Assembly (NCBI GenBank): GCA_900541725.1
Contig: UQLB01000009.1
Coordinates: 1 to 64,000 of the forward strand
Reading direction: 5' to 3'
Length of the DNA stretch: 64,000 nt
Source of the DNA: an uncultured Collinsella sp.
GTDB lineage: Bacteria > Actinomycetota > Coriobacteriia > Coriobacteriales > Coriobacteriaceae
The translations under genes and the position numbers were made by a program. Of this stretch, positions 52,089 through 60,435 are shown piece by piece. Below the pieces are notes generated by a model. That model was not told the DNA's origin. It did not search any database and saw only the letters and a list, made by a program, of their open reading frames with translations. Within the stretch, counting starts at the first letter, position 1, and the number at the start of each line of letters is the position of its first letter.

Positions 52089-52238
52089 ATGCGTACTCTA
52101 GTTACTCTTGCGTGCACTGAGTGCAAGCGCCGCAACTATACGACCACCAAGAACAAGTCGACCATGCCTGATCGTATGGAGATCAAGAAGTATTGCCCCT
52201 GGTGCCGTCACCACACGCTGCACAAAGAGACTCGCTAG
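52089..52238 (+). CDS. rpmG: 50S ribosomal protein L33
   Basis: A 49-residue ribosomal protein translated from ATG 52089 (MRTLVTLACTECKRRNYTTT), ending HHTLHKETR. It is the zinc-binding form, with CTEC (residues 9-12) and CPWC (36-39). GAAAGGTT lies upstream. It sits ahead of tRNA-Trp and secE, the standard order in Gram-positives. A zinc-free paralogue may exist elsewhere, as in Bacillus (not visible here). Confidence 0.97.
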   Translation: MRTLVTLACTECKRRNYTTTKNKSTMPDRMEIKKYCPWCRHHTLHKETR

Positions 52239-52251
52239 TCTCTAGTCACAT

Positions 52252-52327
52252 ACGCCAGTAGTTCAATTGGTAGAGCATCGGTCTCCAAAACCGAGTGTTG
52301 AGGGTTCGAGTCCTTCCTGGCGTGCCA
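52252..52327 (+). tRNA. tRNA-Trp (anticodon CCA)
   Basis: Acceptor ACGCCAG/CTGGCGT, G73 and encoded CCA. The anticodon stem TCGGT/ACCGA encloses CTCCAAA, giving CCA. It sits between rpmG and secE. Confidence 0.95.
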
Positions 52328-52336
52328 GTCATTATT

Positions 52337-52367
52337 CCGTAAGCTCCCACTTGGGGGCTTACGGTTT
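52337..52367 (+). terminator. Hairpin after tRNA-Trp
   Basis: CCGTAAGC-CCC and GGGGCTTACGG arms with a short loop are followed by TTTACTC. It may partially separate tRNA-Trp from secE. Confidence 0.6.
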
Positions 52368-52403
52368 ACTCATGTATAAGCGCATTGCGCGGAGGTAACC
52401 CAA

Positions 52404-52742
52404 ATGGCCAACAAGAAGAACAAGAAGAAGGCTCAGCAGCCGGCACCTGCCAACAACGCTGCCGCCAACTCCAAGGTTGAGGCCAAGAAGGCCGTTGCCA
52501 AGAAGAACGAGAAGGCTGCGAAGTCCAAGAAGAACGAGAAGCCTGGTTTCTTCGCCCGCACCAAGAAGTATTTCGCTTCGGTCAAGTCCGAGATGAAGCG
52601 TGTCACGTGGCCCGATAAGAAGGAGCTCGTGAACTACTCGGTCGTCGTCTGCGCTTCTCTGGTCGTCGTCGGCGTCGTCATCGCTCTGCTCGATGCTGGC
52701 TTTGGCGAGGCTCTTGCTCTGTTCTCTGGATTGAGGGGCTAA
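52404..52742 (+). CDS. secE: Preprotein translocase subunit SecE
   Basis: The small clamp subunit of SecYEG. The 112-residue protein has an N-terminal Lys/Ala-rich low-complexity stretch of about 45 residues. Then comes the conserved amphipathic helix FFARTKKYFASVKSEMKRVT and the WPDKKELVNYSVVVC motif leading into one membrane span. It is longer than the minimal 60-residue form because of the Lys-rich leader. Four bases before nusG. The secE-nusG-rplK-rplA order is universal. Confidence 0.95.
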   Translation: MANKKNKKKAQQPAPANNAAANSKVEAKKAVAKKNEKAAKSKKNEKPGFFARTKKYFASVKSEMKRVTWPDKKELVNYSVVVCASLVVVGVVIALLDAGFGEALALFSGLRG

Positions 52743-52745
52743 ACC

Positions 52746-53282
52746 ATGTCTAAGCGTTGGTACGTCGTTCACACTTACTCTGGATACGAGAACCGCGTTA
52801 AGTCCGATCTCGAGCATCGCATCGAGACCATGGGCATGCAGGACCGTATCTTTGATATCGAGATTCCTATGGAGCGCGTCACCGAGATTAAAGAGGGTGG
52901 CAAGCGCGAGACCAAGGATTCCAAGATTTTCCCGGGTTATGTCCTGGTCCGCATGGAGATGGATGACGATGCTTGGACGTGTGTTCGCAACACGCCCGGC
53001 GTCACCGGTTTCCTGGGCGGCAACGGTAAGCCCGCACCGCTTTCCCGTGACGAGTACAACAAGATGACTCGTCGTCCCGGTAAGGGCGATTCGCCTAAGC
53101 GCACCTCGGTTGATATTCAGGTCGGCACGTCCGTTCGCGTCACCGATGGCCCGCTTACCGACTTTGATGGCAAGGTCTCCGAGGTTAACACCGAGGCTGG
53201 CAAGCTCAAGGTCACGCTGATGATCTTTGGCCGCGAGACGCCGGTCGAGCTCGACTTTAACCAGGTCGCTGTCATCGCTTAA
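52746..53282 (+). CDS. nusG: Transcription termination/antitermination protein NusG
   Basis: Binds RNA polymerase and links it to Rho or the ribosome. The 178-residue protein has the NGN domain WYVVHTYSGYENRVKSDLEH at the start, PGYVLVRMEMDDDAWTCVRN and TPGVTGFLG. The C-terminal KOW domain is VRVTDGPLTDFDGKVSEVNT. No insertion between the domains. ATG 52746 follows the secE stop by three bases. Confidence 0.97.
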   Translation: MSKRWYVVHTYSGYENRVKSDLEHRIETMGMQDRIFDIEIPMERVTEIKEGGKRETKDSKIFPGYVLVRMEMDDDAWTCVRNTPGVTGFLGGNGKPAPLSRDEYNKMTRRPGKGDSPKRTSVDIQVGTSVRVTDGPLTDFDGKVSEVNTEAGKLKVTLMIFGRETPVELDFNQVAVIA

Positions 53283-53402
53283 GTTTTCGTCCGTTCGCGC
53301 GAGCGTGCTTCTTCTGTGACTGCTCATCTCAGGAGTGCTTCTAACACGTGCGTGCTTACGATATAGCAAGTACTTCACACTCGTGATTCGAAAGGAATGA
53401 CC

Positions 53403-53831
53403 ATGGCTGAGAAGAAGGTTGCCAACGTCATTAAGCTCCAGATTCCTGCTGGTGCAGCTAACCCCGCTCCTCCCGTCGGCCCCGCCCTGGGCGCTGCTGG
53501 CGTGAACATCATGCAGTTCTGCCAGGCCTTTAACGCCGAGACGCAGGACAAGAAGGGCGACATCATCCCCGTTGAGATCTCTGTCTACGAGGATAAGTCC
53601 TTCTCCTTCATCACCAAGACCCCGCCGGCGGCTCACCTCATCAAGAAGGAGCTGAACCTCAAGTCTGGTTCCGCTAAGCCCCAGGCCGACAAGGTCGGTC
53701 AGCTCTCCCAGGAGCAGCTCACCAAGATCGCCGAGATCAAGATGCCGGACCTCAATGCCAACGACATTGACGCCGCCAAGAAGATCATCGTCGGTACCGC
53801 CCGCTCCATGGGCGTCACCATCGCTGAGTAG
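53403..53831 (+). CDS. rplK: 50S ribosomal protein L11
   Basis: GTPase-centre protein of 142 residues: KLQIPAGAANPAPPVGPALG (residues 11-30), GVNIMQFCQAFNA, the KTPPAAHLIKKEL hinge and the RNA-binding C-terminal domain with GTARSMGVTI. ATG 53403 is preferred over 53397 because AAAGGA then has proper spacing. A gap of about 120 bases from nusG could hold leader signals, but I see no clear structure. Confidence 0.97.
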   Translation: MAEKKVANVIKLQIPAGAANPAPPVGPALGAAGVNIMQFCQAFNAETQDKKGDIIPVEISVYEDKSFSFITKTPPAAHLIKKELNLKSGSAKPQADKVGQLSQEQLTKIAEIKMPDLNANDIDAAKKIIVGTARSMGVTIAE

Positions 53832-53849
53832 CGATTTCTTTAGGTAATG

Positions 53850-53875
53850 ACGGGTGCTCCGACCGGGGCGCCCGT
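53850..53875 (+). promoter_or_regulatory. Hairpin between rplK and rplA
   Basis: ACGGGTGC and GGCGCCCGT arms with one wobble form a stem 18 bases after rplK, followed by TATATG. It may be an L1 or L11 feedback site or a weak terminator. The sequence alone does not decide. Confidence 0.45.
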
Positions 53876-53948
53876 TATATGTGTGCAATAGGGCACACGA
53901 TACGATGTGGGAGGGCATAAGCCCGTTTAACCACAGGAGGTAATGCAC

Positions 53949-54656
53949 ATGGCTAAGCATGGTAAGAGCTATAACGCCGCTGCCGAGAAGATCGACCGCG
54001 CCACGCTCTACACCCCCCTTCAGGCTGCCAAGCTCATCAAGGAGCTCGACACCGCCAAGTTCGACGAGACCGTCGAGGCCCACTTCCGTCTGGGCATCGA
54101 TACTCGTAAGGCTGACCAGAACATCCGTGGTTCCATCTCCCTGCCTCACGGCACCGGCAAGACCGTTCGTGTTGCCGTCTTCGCCGAGGGTGAGAAGGCC
54201 CGCGAGGCCGAGGCTGCCGGCGCCGACATCATCGGTTCCGACGAGCTCGTCGCCCAGATCCAGAAGGGCGAGATCAACTTCGACGCCGCTATCGCTACGC
54301 CGAACATGATGGCCAAGGTTGGCCGCATCGGTAAGATCCTTGGTCCCCGTGGCCTCATGCCGAACCCCAAGCTCGGCACCGTGACCATGGACGTCGCCAA
54401 GATGGTCTCCGAGCTCAAGGCTGGCCGCGTTGAGTACCGCGCCGACCGCTACGGCATCTGCCACGTGCCCCTGGGCAAGAAGTCCTTCTCTGAGCAGCAG
54501 CTCGTCGAGAACTACGCTGCCCTGTACACCGAGATCCTGCGCGTCAAGCCCTCTTCTGCTAAGGGCAAGTACGTCAAGTCCATCTCCGTGTCTTCCACCA
54601 TGGGCCCTGGCGTCAAGGTCGATCCCGCTGTCCAGCGTGACTTCCTGGCTGAGTAA
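53949..54656 (+). CDS. rplA: 50S ribosomal protein L1
   Basis: Stalk-base protein of 235 residues with AHFRLGIDTRKADQNIRGSI, LPHGTGKTVRVAVFAEGEKA, the signature GPRGLMPNPKLGTVT, and GRVEYRADRYG. ATG 53949 was chosen for the AGGAGG at 53936-53941; a second in-frame ATG is two codons upstream. The cluster stops here: rplJ and rplL, which normally follow, are absent and a terminator follows at once. Confidence 0.97.
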   Translation: MAKHGKSYNAAAEKIDRATLYTPLQAAKLIKELDTAKFDETVEAHFRLGIDTRKADQNIRGSISLPHGTGKTVRVAVFAEGEKAREAEAAGADIIGSDELVAQIQKGEINFDAAIATPNMMAKVGRIGKILGPRGLMPNPKLGTVTMDVAKMVSELKAGRVEYRADRYGICHVPLGKKSFSEQQLVENYAALYTEILRVKPSSAKGKYVKSISVSSTMGPGVKVDPAVQRDFLAE

Positions 54657-54692
54657 CTGCTAGTTACTGCCTGAGCAAAGCAAGCATTGCTA

Positions 54693-54733
54693 AAGAAACC
54701 CGGTTCTGTCTTGTGCAGGACCGGGTTTCTTGC
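54693..54733 (+). terminator. Terminator of the rplK-rplA operon
   Basis: AAGAAACCCGGT (54693-54704) and ACCGGGTTTCTT (54720-54731) are perfect 12-bp arms, followed by GC. Confidence 0.85.
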
Positions 54734-54747
54734 TATCGCGTCAAAAG

Positions 54748-54780
54748 CACCACAAAGGGGACGGTGTCCCCTTTGTGGTG
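54748..54780 (-). repeat. Stop-codon palindrome, ACCACCACAAAGG type, after the phosphoesterase gene
   Basis: Arms CACCACAAAGGGGAC (54748-54762) and GTCCCCTTTGTGGTG (54766-54780) are perfect with a three-base loop. It ends one base before the minus-strand stop codon of the phosphoesterase, so it can act as its terminator. Same arms as at 57461 and 60436. Confidence 0.75.
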
Positions 54781-54781
54781 G

Positions 54782-55492
54782 TTACCAGGGTGTTCTGGCT
54801 GTTGAGGACTCGATGGCATCGTGGCGTTTGAGCTCGCGGCGCATGGTTTGCGAATTGAGCCAGGCTGCCTGCCAGCCACGGATGGGGTAGCGCGTCTGGT
54901 CGAGCTCAAACTGCGTATAGCCGCAGGCGTTGATGATCGTCGTTCCACACACATGCTGCCGCTTGCGCTGAAAATCGTAACCGTAGCTTTGGTGTACATG
55001 CCCATGCACCATGTAGTCGGCCCCCCAGGACTCAAGCGCCGTGTTAAAGCACTCAAACCCTCGATGCGGCAGATCGTCCAGATCACCCATACCGGCGGCG
55101 GGTGCATGGGTAAGCAGAATGTCGCACCCGCCGACCATCCTAACCTTACGCGACAGCTTACGCATGCGCTTGGACATCTCGCGTTCGGTGTACATGTTAG
55201 CGCCGTCGCGATAACGCATGGACCCGCCAAGGCCCGCAATGCGAATCCCTCGGTACGTGTACACGCTGTCTTCCACGCAGATACATCCGCCCGGTGCATG
55301 ACGTGCGTAGCGATCATCGTGATTGCCGCGCACGTAGATGAGCGGCTTGTTGATGACCGTAACCAAAAACTCAAGATAGTCCGGGTCCAGATCGCCGGCG
55401 GACAAAATCAGGTCGACTCCCTCAAAGCGTTCCTTGCGAAAGCACTCCCAAAGGCATCGTTCTTCGGTATCGGCTATGGCAAGGATTTTCAT
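54782..55492 (-). CDS. Calcineurin-like metallophosphoesterase
   Basis: A 236-residue cytoplasmic phosphoesterase. Metal motifs are LSAGDLDPD, VRGNHDDRY, LTHAPAAG and MVHGHVHQSYG. The first motif, normally D-x-H, reads ADTEE here, so one metal ligand is altered. The region GLGGSMRY is typical of small phosphoesterases. It overlaps the upstream BMP fusion gene by four bases (ATGA), implying coupled translation and a shared role. The substrate (nucleotide, phosphodiester or phosphoprotein) is unknown. Confidence 0.8.
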   Translation of the reverse strand: MKILAIADTEERCLWECFRKERFEGVDLILSAGDLDPDYLEFLVTVINKPLIYVRGNHDDRYARHAPGGCICVEDSVYTYRGIRIAGLGGSMRYRDGANMYTEREMSKRMRKLSRKVRMVGGCDILLTHAPAAGMGDLDDLPHRGFECFNTALESWGADYMVHGHVHQSYGYDFQRKRQHVCGTTIINACGYTQFELDQTRYPIRGWQAAWLNSQTMRRELKRHDAIESSTARTPW

Positions 55493-57405
55493 AGGGCAGG
55501 GACTTTCGGCTCATCGTAGAGCTGCGGAATGGTGCCTACCACGTTATCCGCCAGCCAATTCATCTCGACAATCTGCGTGCTCGGCAGCGGAGGGAAGCCT
55601 TCGATCTGTACCACGCCGTTCTGGCTGTGGAGCTCGCCGCCAAAGGGGTTGATGGATCCCTCGACAATGCCGTTGCGGAGCAACTGCACGAGTTTGCGCG
55701 TCTGGTAGGGTAGGCCCGGAGCGTAACGGATGTCGATAACGCCGGAGCTCATGCCGTACCAGTAGTTGACGGCGCGCACTTGGTTGTCATCGCTGGTCTC
55801 GTCCCACGTGCCGTGCAGAAGGCTGCGAACGATGAGCTCGTAGTAACGGCCCCAGTTCCATACCGGCATGGCGATGCCGGAAACCTTGCCATCGACCAGG
55901 CGGTGGAGTCCGTAGGCCGTAGGGTCTTCGAGCGACTTTGACATGTCAGCGCCGGTCATGACGCTCACGCCTTCGCGGCACATGGCCTCGGCAAGACCGC
56001 CGGCGGGCACATCGCCCCAGGTGAGGATAATTTGCGCGCGGGGGTCGAGCAGCGAGGCACCGATGGCAAAGGCATTGATCTCGCTGAGCGCGCCGGATGC
56101 GAAGACCGACGCGTGGTAGCCGATGCGATGGTTGTCCGCCATGCTGGCGGCAAGGGCGCCCAGCAGAAACTTTGCCTCGTACATCTTGCCAAAGTACGAA
56201 CGGACGCTTTGATGGGGAAGGCCGATAGAGCAGTTGAGGAACCGAACCCGGGGATACTCAACGGCAGCCCTGAGCGTGTATTCCATCAGGCGGTGCGAGG
56301 TCGAGAAGATGACGTTTGCTCCATGTTTGACAGCCGTTTCCACGGCGGCGTAGAACACATCCGGATCGTGACAGTCCTCGAACGCCTCGGTGCGCACGAT
56401 ACCGCCAAAGTGCTCATCGAGATACTGACGCCCTTGGTCGTGCAGGCTGTCCCAGCTCGACGTCGCACAGGGGAACTCATGGATAAAGGCGATGCGCAGG
56501 GGGTTGGCCGTCGAGTAGACGGTCTTGCCCATAAAGAAGTTGAGCACGCCAGAGGTGGACTTGGCGGGCGTCTCCTCCTCGTCGACGCTCGGTGCTTCGA
56601 CAAGATCGACCTTGTCCTCGTCATTTTTGCCGGCAATGACCAGCTCGCGCCAGATCTTGCACAGGCGGTTTACGACGATATCCGTCGGCGTATCCAGCAG
56701 GCGGTCCTGGTTGTACACATTGAGGTAGACGAGCATGGCGTCGGCGGGCGTAATGTCCAGGTGATCGCCGCCTGCGCGAAGGTAGGCACGCTTAAAGAGC
56801 AGGAAAGTGTGGCGCAGGTAGTCGACCTTTTTCTGCGGCCATTTTTCGATAAGGTTCTGACCGAGCATCTTCGCGAGCGTTTCGTAGCTTCCCTCACGCG
56901 AGAACTCGATCTCGTATAGGGGGCAGACGCGCCAAAACGCGCAGAACTCGCCGTACAGGCGGCTTTCGACGGAATCCCATGTGCCGGGGTAGAGACGGGT
57001 GACCTTGGCCGAAACCGTCGGGGCGTCTAGGAATTTGAGGACACTGACGCGTTTGTTGCCTTCTTGGACATAGAACCGATGCATGAACTCGGTGACGATG
57101 ACGGGGTCGCGATAGCCCTCGGTCACCTGGATGTCGTAGAGGTTGGACCACTTGCGGGCGAACTCGGTGCTAAACGGAAGCAGGGGCATAAAGTTACACG
57201 AAAAGGCGGACTGACGGCCCTTGGTGACCGTGCCGACGACCATTTCGAGCGGAATATCCCGCAGGCCGACATTCTCTCGCTGACCTAAGGGGAGCTGAGC
57301 AACCAAGCTATCGAGGTCCGTAAGGTATGGATGCTCGCTTTGGCTAATGGCGCGTCGACGTCCTTGCTCGCCGCGCTTGCGTGCTTGACGATAGGCCTCT
57401 TCCAT
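55489..57405 (-). CDS. ParB-like N-terminal domain fused to a BMP/Med-type ligand-binding domain
   Basis: A 638-residue protein without signal peptide. Residues about 35-130 resemble a ParB/Srx-like fold, with LGQRENVGLRDIPLEMVVGT and FYVQEGNKRVSVLKFLDAPT (GNKR box). Residues 300-600 are a BMP/Med periplasmic-type domain: LRIAFIHEFPCATSSWDSLH, GANVIFSTSHRLMEY, FLNCSIGLPHQSVRSYFGKM, EAKFLLGALAASM, HRIGYHASVFASG and LTWGDVPAGG. In BMP proteins this domain binds nucleosides or similar ligands. In the cytoplasm it would be a sensor (as in Med of Bacillus). It overlaps the phosphoesterase gene. Role unknown. Confidence 0.7.
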   Translation of the reverse strand: MEEAYRQARKRGEQGRRRAISQSEHPYLTDLDSLVAQLPLGQRENVGLRDIPLEMVVGTVTKGRQSAFSCNFMPLLPFSTEFARKWSNLYDIQVTEGYRDPVIVTEFMHRFYVQEGNKRVSVLKFLDAPTVSAKVTRLYPGTWDSVESRLYGEFCAFWRVCPLYEIEFSREGSYETLAKMLGQNLIEKWPQKKVDYLRHTFLLFKRAYLRAGGDHLDITPADAMLVYLNVYNQDRLLDTPTDIVVNRLCKIWRELVIAGKNDEDKVDLVEAPSVDEEETPAKSTSGVLNFFMGKTVYSTANPLRIAFIHEFPCATSSWDSLHDQGRQYLDEHFGGIVRTEAFEDCHDPDVFYAAVETAVKHGANVIFSTSHRLMEYTLRAAVEYPRVRFLNCSIGLPHQSVRSYFGKMYEAKFLLGALAASMADNHRIGYHASVFASGALSEINAFAIGASLLDPRAQIILTWGDVPAGGLAEAMCREGVSVMTGADMSKSLEDPTAYGLHRLVDGKVSGIAMPVWNWGRYYELIVRSLLHGTWDETSDDNQVRAVNYWYGMSSGVIDIRYAPGLPYQTRKLVQLLRNGIVEGSINPFGGELHSQNGVVQIEGFPPLPSTQIVEMNWLADNVVGTIPQLYDEPKVPAL

Positions 57406-57460
57406 AATGTTGCTCCCTTAGTCGTTTAAACAACGATATGAACCATGGTACCACGATGCG

Positions 57461-57499
57461 AAACCACCACAAAGGTGCCTGTCCCCTTTGTGGTGGTTT
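57461..57499 (-). repeat. Stop-codon palindrome, ACCACCACAAAGG type, after mscS
   Basis: Perfect 15-bp arms AAACCACCACAAAGG (57461-57475) and CCTTTGTGGTGGTTT (57485-57499). The minus-strand loop reads GGACAGGCA. The right arm overlaps the mscS stop codon (57498-57500). It also lies upstream of the BMP fusion gene start. Confidence 0.75.
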
Positions 57500-58265
57500 A
57501 GGCGATGATGGGGGCGATGGCACGAATGCAGGCGTCGGCTGCCGTAAAAGTGGTGCTATCGTCGCTGACGATAAAGATGATTTTGCCCTTAACGCCAAAG
57601 TCGCCGATCTCGCTAAAGAGCACGTACGGCTCCTTGTCAAAGCCAGAGATGGGCGAGACGGCCGTTTTGGTTGCGCTCGTGAGCTCGTCTGCCAGCGCGT
57701 CAAGGGAAGCCCACTTAGACGTGTCCTTTACGGCAACGGGCACGGCCACGCGCCCAAAGGGCATCAGATGCACGAGCGTGTTCTTGGAGATGTTGGAGTT
57801 GGGCACAATGATGGTCTGCCCGCAGGCGTCCTCGATGGTTGTGTGACGCCAGGTGATATCTTGGACCACGCCCGACACGCCGCCGACCTCGATATTGTCG
57901 CCGGGTTTGATAATGCCCATAAAGGTCACCTGCATACCGCCGATAAGGTTCGACAGCGTGTCCTGAAAGCCGAGCGAGATGGCGATGCCGCCGACGCCAA
58001 GAGCGGCGACGAGGGCGTTTGCATTAATGCCAAAACAGTTGTCGAGGATAAAGCTGCCGCCGATCATCCAGATGACGGCGCGTGTGATGTTGATGAAGAT
58101 GCTCGATGCTGGGAGCGGGTTATCATCGCGGTTAAGCAGGTGGTGCAGGGTCTTGGACGCGATTTTGGCGGCAACGGCGGTGCCGATGGCCAAGATACCG
58201 GCCCAGATGATGTTGTGGACCCATCGTTGTGCAAAGAAATGAAGAATTGGCTCAAACAATTCCAT
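57498..58265 (-). CDS. mscS: Small-conductance mechanosensitive channel (MscS family)
   Basis: A 255-residue channel that releases solutes on hypo-osmotic shock. Three membrane helices: the first two lie at about 12-35 and 58-78, and the pore helix contains ALVAALGVGGIAISLGFQDT (Gly/Ala-rich TM3). The beta domain follows (KPGDNIEVGGVSGVVQDITWR, TIIVPNSNISKNTL). ATG 58265 is supported by GAGGAGG; the longer frame from 58283 has none. Single-gene unit. Confidence 0.9.
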   Translation of the reverse strand: MELFEPILHFFAQRWVHNIIWAGILAIGTAVAAKIASKTLHHLLNRDDNPLPASSIFINITRAVIWMIGGSFILDNCFGINANALVAALGVGGIAISLGFQDTLSNLIGGMQVTFMGIIKPGDNIEVGGVSGVVQDITWRHTTIEDACGQTIIVPNSNISKNTLVHLMPFGRVAVPVAVKDTSKWASLDALADELTSATKTAVSPISGFDKEPYVLFSEIGDFGVKGKIIFIVSDDSTTFTAADACIRAIAPIIA

Positions 58266-58308
58266 GTAGGGAAACCTCCTCATGATTATCCAACCATGAT
58301 ACCCACCA

Positions 58309-58342
58309 AGAAGCCCGTCCGATCAAATTCGGACGGGCTTCT
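58309..58342. terminator. Hairpin between mscS and the nucleotidase gene
   Basis: AGAAGCCCGTCCG (58309-58321) and CGGACGGGCTTCT (58330-58342) are perfect 13-bp arms with an eight-base loop. It lies about 50 bases after the nucleotidase stop on the minus strand. The T tail is poor. Confidence 0.65.
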
Positions 58343-58393
58343 GTGCTCGATATAAGGTTTACGCGGCGGGGCTGCAAGGCCCGGCGGTGTAGC

Positions 58394-60412
58394 TTAGCGT
58401 CGACGCTTCCAGATAATGCCGAGAATGATGACGATGATGCCGCCGATAAGGCACGTGCCAACTACTGCCAGCGTGCGGTCTCCCGTTGCGGCGAGCTTGC
58501 CGGTCGTCTTCTTGGTGATGACCTTCGTGGTCGTCGTGTCCGTCTTAGGCGAGGGCTTAGGCGTCGGGGCCGGTGTGGGCGTGGGGTCCACGGCTGCGGA
58601 GCCGAAGCTGATGGTGCCGGCGAGTCCGGCCATCTTGCTCTCCCAGCCGTTTTGCCCAATCAGCGCCCTCAGCGCCGCCTCACACGTGCCCCACTCGGTG
58701 CGCTTGGTGGCGTGTGCGAAGGTGGGGAAGTCGGTCGTGTTGGTAATGATGTAGTTGTTGGTGGCGACGGTATAGGTCTTGGTGGGATCGAGCGTGCTGC
58801 CGTCCTTGGCAAGTGCGGCACTCACAATGCGCTTGCCTTCGGGCTGCGTCCAATCAATCGTCACGTTGATGCCGCCAAAGGAGAGAACGCTGCCAGAGTC
58901 ATCGCGCCACTTGTACATGTCTTGCGCCTCCTGCTCGGTGTGGCCGGCCGCCACGTAGGCTTGCTGAAGCTCGTAGCTGTGATTGCACTCGTCGCTGATC
59001 TGCAGCGAGTGCTCGAGCGCTGCCAGGAAGTCCGCACCGGTCATGGTCCAGGTCTCCACGGTGTTGCCGTAGGGCGAGATAGCGATGACGTTGCCGGCGG
59101 TCACATCGCCCGCAGCGATGCCGCCGCGGATGCCGCCCGCGTTCTCGATGGCAAGGTCCGCGCCCGTCAGGTCAAGATAGGAGCCGCAGATCACATGTCC
59201 GATGGTCTGGGCCTTGGTGGTGTCGCCCTCCTTGCTGGGGCGGAAATCGGTGGTGCGCACCATCTCCCAGCCGTGCGTGCCAGATGCGTTCTCGCCGTAG
59301 AAATAATTGGTAGAGCTCGTGCCGAGCACCTCGCTCGATGCGGCGCTAAAGGCATCGTCGAGCGGCTTGATCTTGTTGTCGTGGACCTCATCAAGGATGC
59401 TCTGATAGGTGGAGCCCTTGTTGGGATCGGTCAAAAGAACGTTTACATCCTTGGCGGTATAGAGCTTCTCGTCGCTTTTGCCTGCGTATACCGCTACCGT
59501 GTCATCGTCGGTGCTTTCGGTGCCCTTGGTGTCGTACTCGTAGGGGATGGAAAGCAGTCCCACCTCGGCAAAGGCGCTGCCTGCCTCGACAACGTGGATT
59601 GTCTTGCCGTCGGCTCCCGTCACCTTCTCGTTAAGGTTGATGTGCTCGTGGCCTGCGATAAGGGCATCGACGCCACGGAGCCGCATGGCAAAGGTCTTGG
59701 CGTCGAGCGTGTGCGCGATACACACAACAACATCGCAGCCCTCCTTGCGCAGCTGCTCTGCCTCGGCATTGATGGCGTTCGCGGCACTCGAGAAGCTGGT
59801 GCCCGCGACTAGGTCTGCACGCAGCGAGGAGCCAAGCGACTCATCCATGGCTCCTACAACGCCGACCTTGATTTGGTAGGCGAACGTTGAGTGACTTTCA
59901 CTGTCCTCCCAGGTGCGGTTGAGCGTCTTCATGATGCTCGAGCTCCATACGCCGCTCGTAGACTTCGCGTTCGCGCAGAGCATGGCGAAGGACGTGCCGG
60001 TGGTGCTGTAACCGGTCATGGTGCGGAGTTTGTCCGCGCCATAGCTCCAATCGTGGTTGCCCGGCGTGGTCGCGTCGTAGCCGTCGGCGTAGAAGGTGTC
60101 CATGAGCTCGGCGATGCTCTTGCCCTCGCTCATAGTGGCAAAGGACTGCCCGTGGAAGGTATCGCCCGCATCGAGCAGAAGATCGGGGGCGCTGCCTTGG
60201 GCGCTGTAGAGAACCGCCAGTCCGTCAAAGCCCACAGTGCTTGCGTTGTAGCTGTACTTGTAGCTGCCGTGGATGTCGTTGGTTTGCATGACGGTCACAG
60301 AGCCGTCAATAGCGGCGGGCAGGTTCCCCGCGAAAGCGAGGCTTGGGATGCCTGCGAGCGCGCCGGCAAACAACGAGACGGTTAACGCAAGGCGGGGGAC
60401 GAGTCTTTTCAT
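58394..60412 (-). CDS. Cell-wall-anchored 5'-nucleotidase/UshA-like phosphoesterase
   Basis: A 672-residue exported enzyme. The signal peptide MKRLVPRLALTVSLFAGALA ends near SLAFA (residues 1-28). The metallophosphatase domain has TNDIHGSYK, LLDAGDTFHGQS, TPGNHDWSYG and IAGHEHIN. The C-terminal nucleotide-binding domain has AIENAGGIRGGIAAGDV, YGNTVETWTMTG, and TVATNNYI. Then come a Pro/Thr-rich spacer, a LAATGD sorting-type motif, a hydrophobic helix and RRR. It likely hydrolyses extracellular nucleotides to nucleosides. ATG 60412 has AGGAGAC upstream. A palindrome lies just upstream of it. Confidence 0.88.
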   Translation of the reverse strand: MKRLVPRLALTVSLFAGALAGIPSLAFAGNLPAAIDGSVTVMQTNDIHGSYKYSYNASTVGFDGLAVLYSAQGSAPDLLLDAGDTFHGQSFATMSEGKSIAELMDTFYADGYDATTPGNHDWSYGADKLRTMTGYSTTGTSFAMLCANAKSTSGVWSSSIMKTLNRTWEDSESHSTFAYQIKVGVVGAMDESLGSSLRADLVAGTSFSSAANAINAEAEQLRKEGCDVVVCIAHTLDAKTFAMRLRGVDALIAGHEHINLNEKVTGADGKTIHVVEAGSAFAEVGLLSIPYEYDTKGTESTDDDTVAVYAGKSDEKLYTAKDVNVLLTDPNKGSTYQSILDEVHDNKIKPLDDAFSAASSEVLGTSSTNYFYGENASGTHGWEMVRTTDFRPSKEGDTTKAQTIGHVICGSYLDLTGADLAIENAGGIRGGIAAGDVTAGNVIAISPYGNTVETWTMTGADFLAALEHSLQISDECNHSYELQQAYVAAGHTEQEAQDMYKWRDDSGSVLSFGGINVTIDWTQPEGKRIVSAALAKDGSTLDPTKTYTVATNNYIITNTTDFPTFAHATKRTEWGTCEAALRALIGQNGWESKMAGLAGTISFGSAAVDPTPTPAPTPKPSPKTDTTTTKVITKKTTGKLAATGDRTLAVVGTCLIGGIIVIILGIIWKRRR

Positions 60413-60435
60413 GGTAGTCTCCTTAGTTCTTAACA

